Source of the DNA: Bos javanicus
Lineage: Eukaryota; Chordata; Mammalia; Artiodactyla; Bovidae
Direction of reading: 5' to 3'
Length of the DNA: 64,000 bases
Assembly (NCBI RefSeq): GCF_032452875.1
Contig: NC_083879.1
Span: 85,569,572 to 85,633,571, forward strand
Shown here piece by piece: positions 32,757-44,400 of the stretch. The position numbers and the translations under genes are program-made. Under the pieces are notes generated by a model, which had not been told where the DNA came from, ran no database searches, and saw nothing but the letters and a program-made list of their open reading frames with translations. Numbering within the stretch: the first letter of the stretch is position 1; each line of letters begins with the position of its first letter.

Positions 32757-34150
32757 TCCACCTGTAACACTGACCCACCAGTGCAACATCCAAGACCTTC
32801 TTTTTCTCACGGATTAATATAGATTTCACCATTTGGCTAAGGAAGTGAATCTCAGGAAGGCTAGAGGTGTAAATCAACCAGCGTGGGGTAGGATAGATCA
32901 CACTCAGATGCCTCCCTGCCTCCATTTGGTGTCTGGGTCTCACTCGCTTCCACAGGAGCACCGAGTCATGTTCCCCAGCCCCTCCAAAAAAAAAAACAGG
33001 TATGTTTAAGTCCTAGCCGCCAGCACCTCCGAAGTTGGGAGCGCAGTGTGAGAAGCCTGGTCAGGCACCGAGACCCGGAGCGTGTCTTAACTTCCGCAGA
33101 AGCGAAGCTGCACACCCCTCTCGCTGTACTGATCATGGCGACATCAGATGCGTTCCTCCGGCCTTTTGAGTTTAAGGCAGACAGTTTGGTCTCTGCTTTT
33201 CCCTAGAGTGTTCATTGGTGATCTAAGCTGACATAAAACGCTATATCCTTATTATTCATCTTTCCTAATTGCTCCTCACATCTCTTAGATGGAGGGTGAT
33301 AAAACTTCAATGCTCAGATTTTTACTCAGTGATTCATGTGGCCTGTAGAATAAGCAAATGATTTTCCTCCACAAACTTGGACTGCATCGTTTTTTCCCTA
33401 CCTAATAAGTTGGTTGACTATGCCAACCATTGTTTTAAATTTAATAGTACCATACTCCCTAAGCGTGATAAATGCAGCCTGGCTTCTCTCTTTTCTTTAA
33501 CTTGCCCCTGAGTCAGCTACAAGAAATGACTCTGACCCATAAAATCGTTATGCTCACAAAGCAAACAGAAGGTCTAATCCTCCTTAAGATTCTTCACTAG
33601 GTCTCCCTGCTTCCTGGATTGGATTCAGATTTCTGGATCTCACGTTCAAGGCCACTTGCCAGTTTGCCAACATCTGCTTCAGGCTATTTATTCAAGACAG
33701 AATATAAGTGTGAATGTCAGACATCAACTCTTAGCAAGACCTGAAGATGTACCTTCTGCCGAGAAGAAAACATTTCGCAGAAACAATGGTGGATCAAGAC
33801 TCTAGAAAGGTGTATGTTCCTCTCACTGCCAAGATAAAATTTCATAATTGACTCCTGAGTTCATTTCTAACTTCCCTCCAGCAGAAGTTCTACTTGAATG
33901 ACATCTGAAGGATCAGACATAAATACAGAACTGTCTGGTAAGGATGGTTAGGTCTGGGCCAATTTGCAGAACTGCTTCAGAACTGATGATCATCCAAAAT
34001 TACTCCCCTTGAGGACACTTCCTCCTAGAAACAGTCGAGGGTACTCCGGGTAAACGTGGACCAACTGAAAAAGCTAACATCCCAGGATGAAGTGTGACCT
34101 GGAGCGTTGGGTGCAGCACGCGATACAGCACAAGCTGAAATTTCTCCTCC
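32757..34150. other. Intergenic, no gene recognised
   Basis: An A-run at 32986-32996 followed by 'gtatgtttaagtcctagccg' could be a further MLT1-like fragment (to about 33060). 33200-34000 is AT-rich single-copy DNA. Confidence 0.35.
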
Positions 34151-34157
34151 TCAAAGC

Positions 34158-34161
<4 letters not shown>

Positions 34162-34200
<39 letters not shown>

Positions 34201-34217
34201 CGCGCGCGTGCGCGCCC
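34162..34217. repeat. (TG)n(CG)n alternating purine-pyrimidine tract
   Basis: About 15 TG dinucleotides pass directly into about 8 CG dinucleotides and then 'gtgcgcgc'. This composition is the classic one for left-handed Z-DNA. It forms the tail end of the antisense Bov-tA. Confidence 0.95.
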
Positions 34218-34401
34218 TGAGGCATATCCAGCTCTTTGCAGCACCAGGCTCCTCTGCCCATGGAATTTCCCAGGCAAGAATACTGGAGCAGTTTGCCATT
34301 CCCCTCAGGGGATCTCTCCAACCCAGGGATTGAACCCAAGACTCTAGAGTTTCTTGCATAGACAGGCAGATTCTTTACCACTAGCGCCACCTGGGAAGCC
34401 T
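34162..34401 (-). mobile_element. Bov-tA SINE with variable tail
   Basis: Antisense copy: 'accaggctcctctgcccatg', 'atactggagcagtttgccat', 'ggcagattctttaccactag' and 'gccacctgggaagcc'. Flanks 'aaagctgac' (34153-34161) and 'aaagctaac' (34402-34410) are a 9-bp target duplication with one change. The microsatellite grew from its 3' tail. Confidence 0.9.
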
Positions 34402-34446
34402 AAAGCTAACCTAAGTATTTTCCAATTGTTTAGGCTTTTAATATAC

Positions 34447-34645
34447 TAGAGCTGTACTGCCCGGCATGGCAGACCATGTGTGCCTACCTAAATTTAAGTT
34501 AATTCAAATGTAAAATTTAGCCCCTCCGTTGCACTGGCCATGTTCCACGGACTCCATTGACACGGAGGCCTCATGGCTACCGGAGTAAAACACAGATGGA
34601 GAACATTTCCATCATAGACAGATGAACTGGACAACACTGTTGAAG
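34447..34645. mobile_element. Old DNA-transposon remnant (hAT-like, palindromic)
   Basis: 'ctaaatttaagttaattc', 'gttgcactggccatgttcc', 'ctcatggctaccgg', 'gaacatttccatcatagac' and 'ggacaacactg' follow a common mammalian non-autonomous element with roughly inverted ends. The family name is uncertain. Confidence 0.5.
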
Positions 34646-35736
34646 TCTCCATTCCCAGGCATACTGCAAATGATTCCACCCTCAAGGAGGCCACTTTGGC
34701 ATAAAGATCCTTCTGAGCCGAAGACAACCAGGAAACAGCAGCCACCGGAGACGCTCTCTGCCCTCCACTGACAGCCTGCTGAGGGGCTGGCCCTCTGTCC
34801 CACCAGGAAGGGAAGGACAACCTGTGCCTCCGGAGGCGGTGACCGAGCCAGGGTGTCGGACAGACTAAGCCTCAGCGGGGAGCCCATCCCCCGTAGTGTC
34901 CCCAGGCCCTGCCTCTCCACAGTGTTCCACCCCTGAAAGCCCAAAGCCTGTTCCCTTTGTCTCGTCACTTCTCCACAGTTTCCCATCTTCTGTTAAAGTG
35001 GCATATATACCCGCCCCCTCCTAATCATACTGCTTCTTTGGGTCTTTTTTTTTTCTATGAAGGTCTCCTTTCATGGGAGAAAAGTTAAAATATTAACAAC
35101 AAGTAAAATTTGTCTTTCCTCCTGTTCATCTGTCTTCTGTCAGTTTGATTCTCAGCCTTGTACCCTAATGGGCAGAGGAATGGCTTTCTTGGCTCCGTTA
35201 CACAATTTGCCAAGAATAACTGAGAAACACAGCCTACTTTAGCAGAGGCTGAAACTCTGAGGTTGATGGAGCTTATGTGTCTTAGGTACAGAGGGTATGT
35301 CCACTCCAGTGACATCACCCAGCCACCCTTCTAGGCGGTTTCTGTAATTTTATTTTGGATAAAAACTTCAATTGAAAAAGATGTAGGGGAGGTATTTGAA
35401 CCTTATTTGGCACTTGCTCCATTTAAATCCTAGATTACTGACAAAACCCAACCACATTTCTGTTCCTCTTACAGGACTTCAAAACAATATTATAAATCAC
35501 AAACTAAATCAAAGATAAAATATAAGCAAAATGTATTACTAGATTAAGCATGTATGTTTTGAGAGCTGACAGAAACATTAGAGGCTATCTAATCTAATTC
35601 CAGTTTTTGGTGATGAAAACTCTATGACTCAGAAAGTCTAGACATCTCTCCCAAATTGTCCAAGCCATTGTGCAGGAGTTAGATATCTTATATCCAGACT
35701 TAACGCAGCTTGTGTTTTTTCTTTGTGTTGTCACAT
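34646..35736. other. Intergenic, no gene recognised
   Basis: GC-rich to about 35000, then AT-rich. Short minus frames at 34494-34986 show no domain. No repeat family was assigned. Confidence 0.3.
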
Positions 35737-36996
35737 GCTAGTAAAGAAATGATCAAAATTTTCCAAGCCAGGCTTCAGCAATACCTGAACTGTGAACTTC
35801 CTGATGTTCAAGCTGGTTTTAGAAAAGGCAGAGGAACTAGAAATCAAATTGCCAACATCTGCTGGGTCATGGAAAAAGCAAGAGAGTTCAGAAAAACATC
35901 TATTTATGCTTTATTGACTATGCCAAAGCCTTTGTCTGTGTGGATCACAATAAACTGTGGAAAATTCTGAAAGAGATGGGAATACCAGACCATCTGACTT
36001 GCCTCTTGAGAAACCTATATGCAGGTCAGGAAGCAACAGTTAGAACTGGACATGGAACAACGGACTGGTTCCAAATAGGAAAAGGAGTTCGTCAAGGCTG
36101 TATATTGTCACCCTGCTTATTTAACTTATATGCAGAGTACATCATGAGAAACGCTGGACTGGAAGAAGCACAAGCTGGAATCAAGATTGCTGGGAGAAAT
36201 ATCAATAACCTCAGATATGCAGATGATACCACCCTTATGGCAGAAAGTGAAGAGGAACTCAAAAGCCTCTTGATGAAAGTGAAAGTGGAGAGTGAAAAAG
36301 TTGGCTTCAAGCTCAACATTCAGAAAACGAAGATCATGGCATCCGGTCCCATCACTTCATGGCAAATAGATGGGGAAACAGTGGAAACAGTGTCAGACTT
36401 TATTTTTCTGGGCTCCAAAATCACTGCAGATGGTGACTGCAGCCATGAAATTAAAAGACGCTTACTCCTTGGAAGGAAAGTTATGACCAACCTAGATAGC
36501 ATATTCAAAAGCAGAGACATTACTTTGCCAACAAAGGTTCATCTAGTCAAGGCTATGGTTTTTCCTGTGGTCATGTATGGATGTGAGAGTTGGACTGTGA
36601 GGAAGGCTGAGCACCGAAGAATTGATGCTTTTGAACTGTGGTGTTGGAGAAGACTCTTGAGAGTCCCTTGGACTGCAAGGAGATCCAACCAGTCCATTGT
36701 GAAGGAGATCAGCCCTGGGATTTCTTTGGAAGGAATGATGCTAAAGCTGAAACTCCAGTACTTTGGCCACCTCATGCGAGGAGTTGACTCATTGGAAAAG
36801 ACTCTGATGCTGGGAGGGATTGGGGGCAGGAGGAGAAGGGGACGACAGAGGATGAGGTGGCTGGATGGCATCACTGACTCGGTGGACATGAGTCTGGCTG
36901 AACTCCGGGAATTGGTGATGGACAAGGAGGCCTGACGTGCTGTGATTCATGGGGTCGCAAAGAGTCGGACACGACTGAGCGACTGAACTGAACTGA
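35737..36996 (+). mobile_element. BovB LINE 3' half with a long open RT frame
   Basis: 5'-truncated sense copy starting at 'tcacatgctagtaaagaaat'. After one frameshift near 35910, a 331-codon frame (35940-36932) runs through the RT palm and C-terminal region with an intact YADD (36216-36227), 'GVRQGCILSPCLFNLYAEYI' and the basic 'GRRRRGRQRM'. It ends with the native tail 'gagcgactgaactgaactg' at 36996. It lacks the endonuclease and the N-terminal RT, so it cannot move by itself. The few lesions suggest a relatively recent insertion. Confidence 0.95.
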
Positions 36997-37571
36997 TGTA
37001 TTATACAATTACATAAAATTATATATACAACTTCATATTATTATATTTTTGTCAGAAATGTGGGCCTTCTCAAGTCTTTGAGATTAGAGCTGTTGAGAAA
37101 AGCCTGTCACTTCATTTACCGGTGGTTGATACCTAAGTGTGCAAATGTGCATACACACACAGATAAATAAAACTAGATGTTTTATTTCCTCTCAGCCTAA
37201 CTTCCTGACCAGGGATGAATAAGGTGAATCCCATGATCTCAGATTCAGCTCAGTGAGACTTATTTGGTACATGCGGGGAGAAAGGATGGAGAAACACGCT
37301 CCTGGATTTTACGCGAGAACACACTCAGTGCCCTCTGCAAACGTGACCGACGTGAGGAGCACTTTCATCATCGGCGATTTTAATCACGATTCTGTTCCCT
37401 GATTTCATCAAACCGACCAATCAGAAGAGGTTGCAGTGAAATTACAGAAGTCCATCCTCATCCTCCTACTGATGCAGCAACAGCTGAGGTAGAAGATCAG
37501 TCATAGCTCAGCCGATTAATACCAGAATCTAAGTTTTCACTGATCATTTTATTCATGTTTCTAAGAAAGCT
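36997..37571. other. Intergenic, no recognised element
   Basis: AT-rich single-copy DNA between a BovB tail and a SINE; nothing recognised. Confidence 0.3.
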
Positions 37572-38205
37572 GCTGAGGGACTTCCCTGGTGGTTCAGCAG
37601 CTAAGACTCCATGCTCCCAGTGTAGGGGGCTGGGATTTGATCCCTGGTCAGGGAACCAGATCCTACATGCACCAACTAAGATCAATTCACTTTAGTCGCT
37701 CAGTCGTGTGCAACTCTTTGTGACCCCATGGACTGCATACCAGGCTTTCCTGTCCATCACCAACTCCCGGAGCTTACTCAAACTCATGTCCATCGAGTCG
37801 GGGATGCCATCACACTATCTCATCCTCTGTCGTCCCCTTCTCCTCCTGCACTCAATCTTTCCCAGCATCAGGGTCTTTTCAAATGAGTCAGTTCTTCCCA
37901 TCAGGTGGCCAAAGTATTGGAGTTTCAGCTTCAGCATCAGTCCTTCCAATGAACACCCAGGACTGATCTCCTTTAGGAGGGACTGGTTGGATCTCCTTGT
38001 AGTCCAAGGGACTCTCAAGAGTCTTCTCCAACACCACAGTTCAAAAGCATCAATTCTTCAGCGGTCAGCTTTCTTCACCGTTCAAGTCTTACATCCATAC
38101 ATGACCACTGGAAAAACCATGGCCTTGACTAGACGGACCTTTGTCGGCTAAGATCTGGTGAAGCCAAATAAATAAAATAAATACTTCTTAAAAACAAAAC
38201 AAAAC
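37572..38205 (+). mobile_element. Short tRNA SINE split by a BovB insertion
   Basis: The left part, 37572-37683, has 'gggacttccctggtggttca' to 'ccaactaagatc'. The right part, 38148-38205, continues 'ctaagatctggtgaagcc' into the A-rich tail with AAATA and AAAAC repeats. The intervening BovB is described separately. Confidence 0.9.
37684..38147 (-). mobile_element. BovB 3' fragment nested in the SINE
   Basis: Antisense BovB tail ('cactttagtcgctcagtcg' to 'actagacggacctttgtcgg'). Flanked by the exact 8-bp direct repeat CTAAGATC at 37676-37683 and 38148-38155. Its right edge lies 288 bp upstream of the first NAXD start codon. Confidence 0.95.
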
Positions 38206-38435
38206 AAAACAGTCCTCAGGGACCGGCGGAGGCCAGCCGGTGGTGCAGCGGGCCCGGGTCAGAGACCCCCGGGAGTGAAGCCGGCTTCCAGCTAGAGCGC
38301 GGGGCGAGCAGCTCGCAAGTCCGCGGAGAGCTGTGACGCCCGCGGCCGCGCGGGGGCGACTGGGAGCCCGGAAGTCCGCGGGAGCGGCGGTCCCCGAGGC
38401 GGCGCGGGGGCGGCCGGGAGCCCGGAAGTCCGCGG

Positions 38436-38481
38436 ATGGCGCTGGGTCCCGGCTGCCGGGCGGTCCGGGGCTGCCGGCCAG
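38436..38481 (+). CDS. NAXD: NAXD exon 1, mitochondrial start
   Basis: Encodes 15 residues (MALGPGCRAVRGCRP) plus one base, then the donor 'gtaagagcg' at 38482. The peptide is Arg-rich without acid residues, as expected of the start of a mitochondrial targeting sequence. The start context is weak (C at -3, G at +4). Spliced to exon 2 it reads on in frame with a Val codon across the joint. Confidence 0.8.
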
Positions 38482-41400
38482 GTAAGAGCGCTCCCGGCCT
38501 TCCGGGGCATGGCCGTCCGGGCAGGGGCCGCGGTCGCCGGCGCCGCCGTGGTGGCGGTGCTCTCGGCCGCGCTGGCGCTCTACGGGCCGCCGCTGGACGC
38601 AGGTACTCGGCCGCGGGTCCGGGCGGGGGCGCCGCCGTGGGGGCCCCCGGGCGTGGGCGGCCGCCGAGTGACCCCGAGGGCCCGGCCTCGGCTGCCGAAG
38701 AGGCGGGAGGAGGAGCAGGGGGAACCGGACGAGCGCGTCCTCGGTCCTCACGAGTCTGTGGAGACGTTCTTCACACGGTCGTTGGCCTGGGGCCTCCCTT
38801 GTCACGACGGCGTGGGGAGCCTCCCGCCCTCCGCCGTGGTGAAGAGGGGGCTCTGAGCCAGGCTCCCCCGAGAGGGGCCGGAACGGGAGACGCAGCCTGG
38901 CCGTGCCCCTCGGCAGCGGGCCCCCGGGGCGGCGCTGTGCGGGTGCTGGGCACCCCCGTTCCCCCAGCTGCTGCGCTCCCCCGGGCACGCCTGCCCGGGC
39001 CCTTCCCCCCCTGCACGCCCCCTCCGCCACGATTTGTTTGGAGATATTTTGTTGGTCGCTGTTTCCCTAAAATCCATACATTCTGCTGTGGTCTGTCAAG
39101 ATTTCTCTTTGAGTCTGAGGTTTCATCATTAGGCCGACTTGCTGAACTTTTTACCAGAAAAAAACCCAGAATTGCAGGTCACTGACTTCCCCTCCCGGCC
39201 TTATGGCATCTCCAGGTTAATTTAAAGATTGTTGTCACTGGTTCCAAATTAGCCACAGTTCACATGAAGTTGTTGGAGACCGCACAGTTGTGAGTGGCAA
39301 GTAATTCTGGAAAACAGCCCAGGGTAAAGAAATCTGTTTACCTCTCCTCAGCTACATTCGTTTAACCCAAAAACCAGACAGGTTTGACCTGTTCCTCCAG
39401 ATTCAGAATTGTATGAAGACAAACTGCTTAATGGCGTAAATTTCAAGTTGCCTCTCCTCAAGTCCTTTTTATCCTTAGGTTTGGTGTGCATGTTTCAGCA
39501 TTTCTGTGGGAAAGTCCAAATGGTGTATGTTAGAGAGCTAGCTGAAACTTGCTTTTCTGTGGCGTATAGGGAAATTTAATTCATCTTCCTTTGGCTCTTT
39601 CGCGAACACGTGTTCATCTCAGGTGAGTGTTACGGATGAGCAGTGTGGTTGTGCTTTGCATTCATACGATTGCAGTTAACTAAAACTCCTGTACTTCTCA
39701 AGAGTGATATGATTTTTTTTTCCAGCAGTGATTTTTTTTTTTTTTTTTACCCATCACAGATTGCTTTCAGAAGGCACATGAGAAGCATTTGATTTGTCTT
39801 TTGGTTGGTGGTGTGACTGACTTTTTTTTTTAATTACATTTTTTTTCTGCCTGAAAATGACAGCATTTTGGTAAAATGCTGTGTTCTGCCCAGGCTTATC
39901 CATTCGTAACCGTGGCGTCTTCGCAGGTCTGTCCTGAGTCTCAGTTTCCTTCTCTGTAAAAGAGGGATAAACTGGCTTCCGCTAGAGTGAACCACGATGC
40001 TTTTAATTCATCAGACATTTACTGCGTGGCTTATTTTGTGCCAGACTCTGTCCGGAGTGGTTGAGGGTGGAGTCCAGCCCTTAAGTCACAGGTGGGAACC
40101 CTACCTACAGCATTCTGCAGAGGCTGAGGTAGAGGGGTAGTCCTAGGGGTATTTTGTGTGAAGCTAGGTGCTTAGATTGAAGTAACGGTAACTGATAAGC
40201 AGAGCATTGTAAGGAGCCCAGCGTAGTCCTCGAGTGACTGGTAAGTTTGGGTTCAGCTTCTAGCCTTTAGAAAGCACCCGTGTTTACTGTCCTCGGGCAC
40301 TTGGAGGGGCGGCCTTTCTCTGATGTGCTCACATTGACCAGTCATGTTGAAACAGGCGCCTGGAGAGCACTTGACCGCACTGGCCGTCAGTGGTTGGCAG
40401 GGCCGCCCCTAAATTCTCCTGCAGCAGCTCAGGTTCCCGTCCTGCAGCTGGCCGGGGTGCCCACACAGCTGTGTCTCACAGCCACTGTGCACGCTGGGAG
40501 GACAGCGCATGGCTGGGGATTCGGGGTGCAGACGGGACCGAGGCAGGGGCGAGGAGTGAGAGCTGGTTGTCGGCCCAGCACCTCGGTGGCGTGTCAGGTT
40601 GGACCGGAATCGAGGGTCAGTGGCTAGGCTGATGGTTGAGCAAGCCTTCCTGTGCCTTTTCATGGCCAAAGGTTTACAGAGGTTCTGTTTGGAGTTTTAA
40701 TCCTGTGTTGATTTGGAAGAAAGTGGGAAGGTGTTTGGTTGGATGGTAATTGATATTCTTTTTACATCTTGGGGTCTAAGCATCTGATGTATCAACTAAG
40801 GAGGCATTTACATCTACTCACTAAAGAATATTACTTGAATAATTTTGTTGAATGAAAAGTAAAACAGTATGAGCAATATTAAGATCAAGCTGTTTTGCCA
40901 TATGGAGCTGAGTCAGCTTCTTCTGGTCTTCACTTGACCTTATGACCCACGTGTAGTTTTTCTGCACTGCCAAGATAATGGGAAGATAAAAATATTGGAT
41001 GCCTTTTATGTGAAAGTGGTGTTCGTATCAGCATAGATCCTTTAATTCTAGAGAAAATGCGTGCTTTATTACTCATTTATACACTGGGCTCTACGGAACA
41101 TAGAATTTCTCTCACAGTTGAGATGTTTTAAATAATATGGCAAAACATACAGCACAGGAAGTTTTTCAAGAAAGGCCGATTTAAATTGGCTGTTTATAGA
41201 TAGTTCAGAGATCAGACTATTTTAAAATGCTACTTTGGGGACTTCCCTGGCTGTCCCGTGATTAAGATTCCATGCTTCCACTGTGGTGGGGAGGGGCGGC
41301 CACAGGTTCAATCTTGGTCAGGGAACTGAGATCCTTTGTGTTTTGTGGCATGGCCATAAAAGTAAAAAACCACTTTGAGCCCAGTGTAAGATGTGTCCCT

Positions 41401-44400
41401 TCTTTATTTAGAATGCCATTTCCAGTTGATTAGATACTTGATTCGTATCTTTAACTGAGTATGGGAGCCAAGACTAGAAAACTAAATCAGGAAGAACATG
41501 AACCTGTCTGGCCTGAATAGACAGTGGGAGTGTCAAAGGGGGAGAGGGGACCTCATAAGCTTGCAGGAAGATTGTGGTGAGTATGGTAGCTCAGTGAGGA
41601 GTAGTGCATTTAGGAGAGCTTTCTCAAGGGTTAAGTAGGTTTCCAAGACGTCTGATAGATATCAGAGTAAACCTGGTACTCAACCGCAGGTGTTGGTGTT
41701 GTGTTATTTCTAAACCTCATTTTCTTATGGAAATGAAATCGTGAAACCGCTGAATAAAAATCTGCAGCATTCATGTTAAGTCAGCTTTGGGAAGCATTTT
41801 GATTAACGTCTGTTTTTTTTAATATATATTGATAGCTCTTTACTTTTCTGAACATTTTCCTGTTTTTCAGTGTTAAAAAGAGCATTTTCGCTGCATAAAG
41901 CACACTCAGTAAAGGACATGGAAAGCATTTTGCAGCTGGTGAGAAGCGTGGTCCCTGCCCTGACCACCAAGAAGCACAAAGGGCAGGACGGGAGGATCGG
42001 CGTGGTGGGAGGCTGCCGGGAGTAAGTGACGCAGCAGCCGCCCATCCGTCTGTCTGTCTGTCTAGCTGGACTCCAGGAATCATTTCCAAGTGTCAGCTGA
42101 TACTATGGCAGTATTTTCCATGAGGAACGTTTGATTGAATAGCAGAGAAAGCAGGGGGCCCTGACTGGGCGAGGGATCGTGGCCTCCGCTCGCTGTTGCT
42201 CTCGGGCTGGGTCCTGCCCCTGTGGCACCGGCCAGTCCAGGTGGTCCGTGGTCCCCTCGAGCACACTCCCTCTCTGCAGGGGCCTTAGGCGAACTCTCGC
42301 TGGCTTCTCAGACCTCCGGATCTTTTGCCTTTTGGTTTCCCCCTAACACGCGTCCCCACCCGTCCTCCTGCCAACAGAGCCCCGGTCTTGTTCAGTCGGT
42401 GTTGCCTTTTCTCTCACGTGCACCTGTGGGCATTTCCCGTAACTCCAGTGCTTTCTACGTCTCTATTAGTCTAGAGCGAAGTGTCGTCTTTATAGTGTTA
42501 ATCATCTCATCAAGTGTCGATCTCTGCTGTACTTTAACAGGTTTCAAATTTCTCCCTGTACAATTACCATGTGTTTTTATAGGGTTAATTCCTAGAAAGT
42601 TTATGATTTTTGCTGATATTGTAGATGCTATTATATTTTGCAATTAATTATTCCTGGAATTGAAAAACATTTTTTTCAGTTGATAGAATCTTGCTGAACT
42701 AGTGTGTGCTAGGAGACAGGTTTCTGTTGAGGTCTGGGTAGTGCTGGCCTCATGCTCACTTTTGACTTAAGTATTTCCTTAGGTACACTGGAGCCCCCTA
42801 TTTTGCAGCGATCTCCGCTCTCAAAGTGGTATGTTTGCTTATAGCTTCTTTGTTAGGATTTTTTTAGTGAAAGTGTTGGATCATTTAAATATGACTGCAG
42901 CAAATGTTTTCTGATAAAAACCTAAATAACGTTTCAGGTGACCTCGGGTGAGAGACACGTTTAAATCTACCCTGACCTTTTGTGTAGCCACAGAGTAACT
43001 CAGATGGGGACTCATTTTTCTCTTAAATTCAAGTTTTATTAGAAGTGCTCCTTGCTACAGTGATCGCGGGCTGCCTTTTCAGGCCTCGCGCAAGCAGTGG
43101 ACACCTTTTCACCGTGGCCACTGCCTGGGCATTTTGATCATGCGCATCCCGAAGGCCTGGTGGCCCGGGGACCGTGAGGTGGACCCTGCAGCCCGCAGAC
43201 CTCACGGTGACGCCGCCTGGCGGCTGGTGACCTGCCCCTTGCTCAGTCGCTCAGTCATGTCCGGCTCTTGGCGACCCCCTGGACTGCAGCGTGCCAGGCT
43301 CCTCTTGGGCGGCAGCAGTGTCCGCCTTTCCTTCCAGGCCTTTCTCAGGCTCTGCCGCTGGCCAGCACCCTCTCATCCGCCTCCTGGCGGGGGGTGAGCT
43401 GCGGCGGCCGGCGTGCCTGCGGACTGTGCTGCAGGTTGGGGCGGCTGCGGCAGGGCCGCGTGCTCTGTGGGCTGCCGGGCGAGCCCCCCTGAGCCGCCTG
43501 CTGTGCCCCCCCCACCGCAGGGCGCGGACCTGTCCCACGTGTTCTGCACCCAGGAGGCCGCGCCCGTGATCAAGGCCTACAGCCCGGAGCTGATCGTGCA
43601 CCCCGTCCTGTGAGTGGGGCGGGGCCACGGGGTCCCCGCACAGGTAGCGCGGGGTGCGCGAGGCAGGTGCGGTGGTGCGTGGGCTGAGGGTGGGCAGTGG
43701 CACAGGGCGTGGCGTCCGGTGAGGCCGAGGACGCGGGGAGGTGCGGAAAGGGTGTAGCAGCTCCCGCTGGAGGCGCTCCGCGTGGGCGCTCAGGACTGGT
43801 CAGGCGACTGGACACGTGGTCGTGAGCCTCATCGTAAGGGCTTTGGCTTTCACTTACGTGAGACGGGAGCCCGCGGTTTCCTCAAGTGCCCGCCTGGCTT
43901 TCTGAACGCACAGCGGCTCTGCTGGAGCCTGATGCTTGAAAAGGCCTGTCAGGCCGCTGCGTTGAGAATAAGCCCTTGGGGCCCAGGAGCGGCAGGAGTC
44001 CCACCGGGAGGCGCTCGTCGGGTCTTGGGGGTGCCCTGCGGAGGAGAAGGGCCGGGCGGATGGTGTTTAAACTGAGGCAGGGGTGTGGGTGGCGGGGGAG
44101 GGCTCGGTGTGGAGGCAGCAGGGAGTAGGTGGGCGTGGGGGGCGGTGGGCGTGGGGGAGGCCAGGAGGGCGTCCTGCAGCCGGGTGGACCGTCCTGGAGG
44201 AGCCCCGGCTCAGGTCCTGGGACAGGAAAAGGACCCTGGGGGAAATCTGCCAAAAGTCTGTAGTTTGATTAGTAAAGGAAACAAGCATGAAAATAAGCCG
44301 CTGGCGCGTCTCTTCTTGTTCAGGGACAGCCCGGAGGCCGTCCGCGACGTGGAGCAGTGGCTGCCCCGACTGCACGCCCTGGTGGTGGGGCCCGGCCTCG

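Larger units (their letters stand above)
38210..39010 (+). promoter_or_regulatory. NAXD: NAXD CpG-island promoter with duplicated ETS-type sites
   Basis: Extremely CpG-rich and without a TATA box. An 'aagtccgcgg' block recurs at 38317, 38372 and 38426 (55 and 54 bp apart). The last two copies contain a perfect ETS-family core CCGGAAGT (38368-38375 and 38422-38429). A reverse core CTTCCGG is at 38499-38505, just before the second start codon. ETS/GABP sites are common in promoters of genes for mitochondrial proteins, which suits NAXD. Transcription starts cannot be placed exactly. Confidence 0.75.

Noticed and set aside
38188..39030. 280-codon minus-strand open frame over the NAXD promoter
   Set aside because: Same compositional effect; it runs antisense through both NAXD first exons, and its frame has no recognisable similarity.
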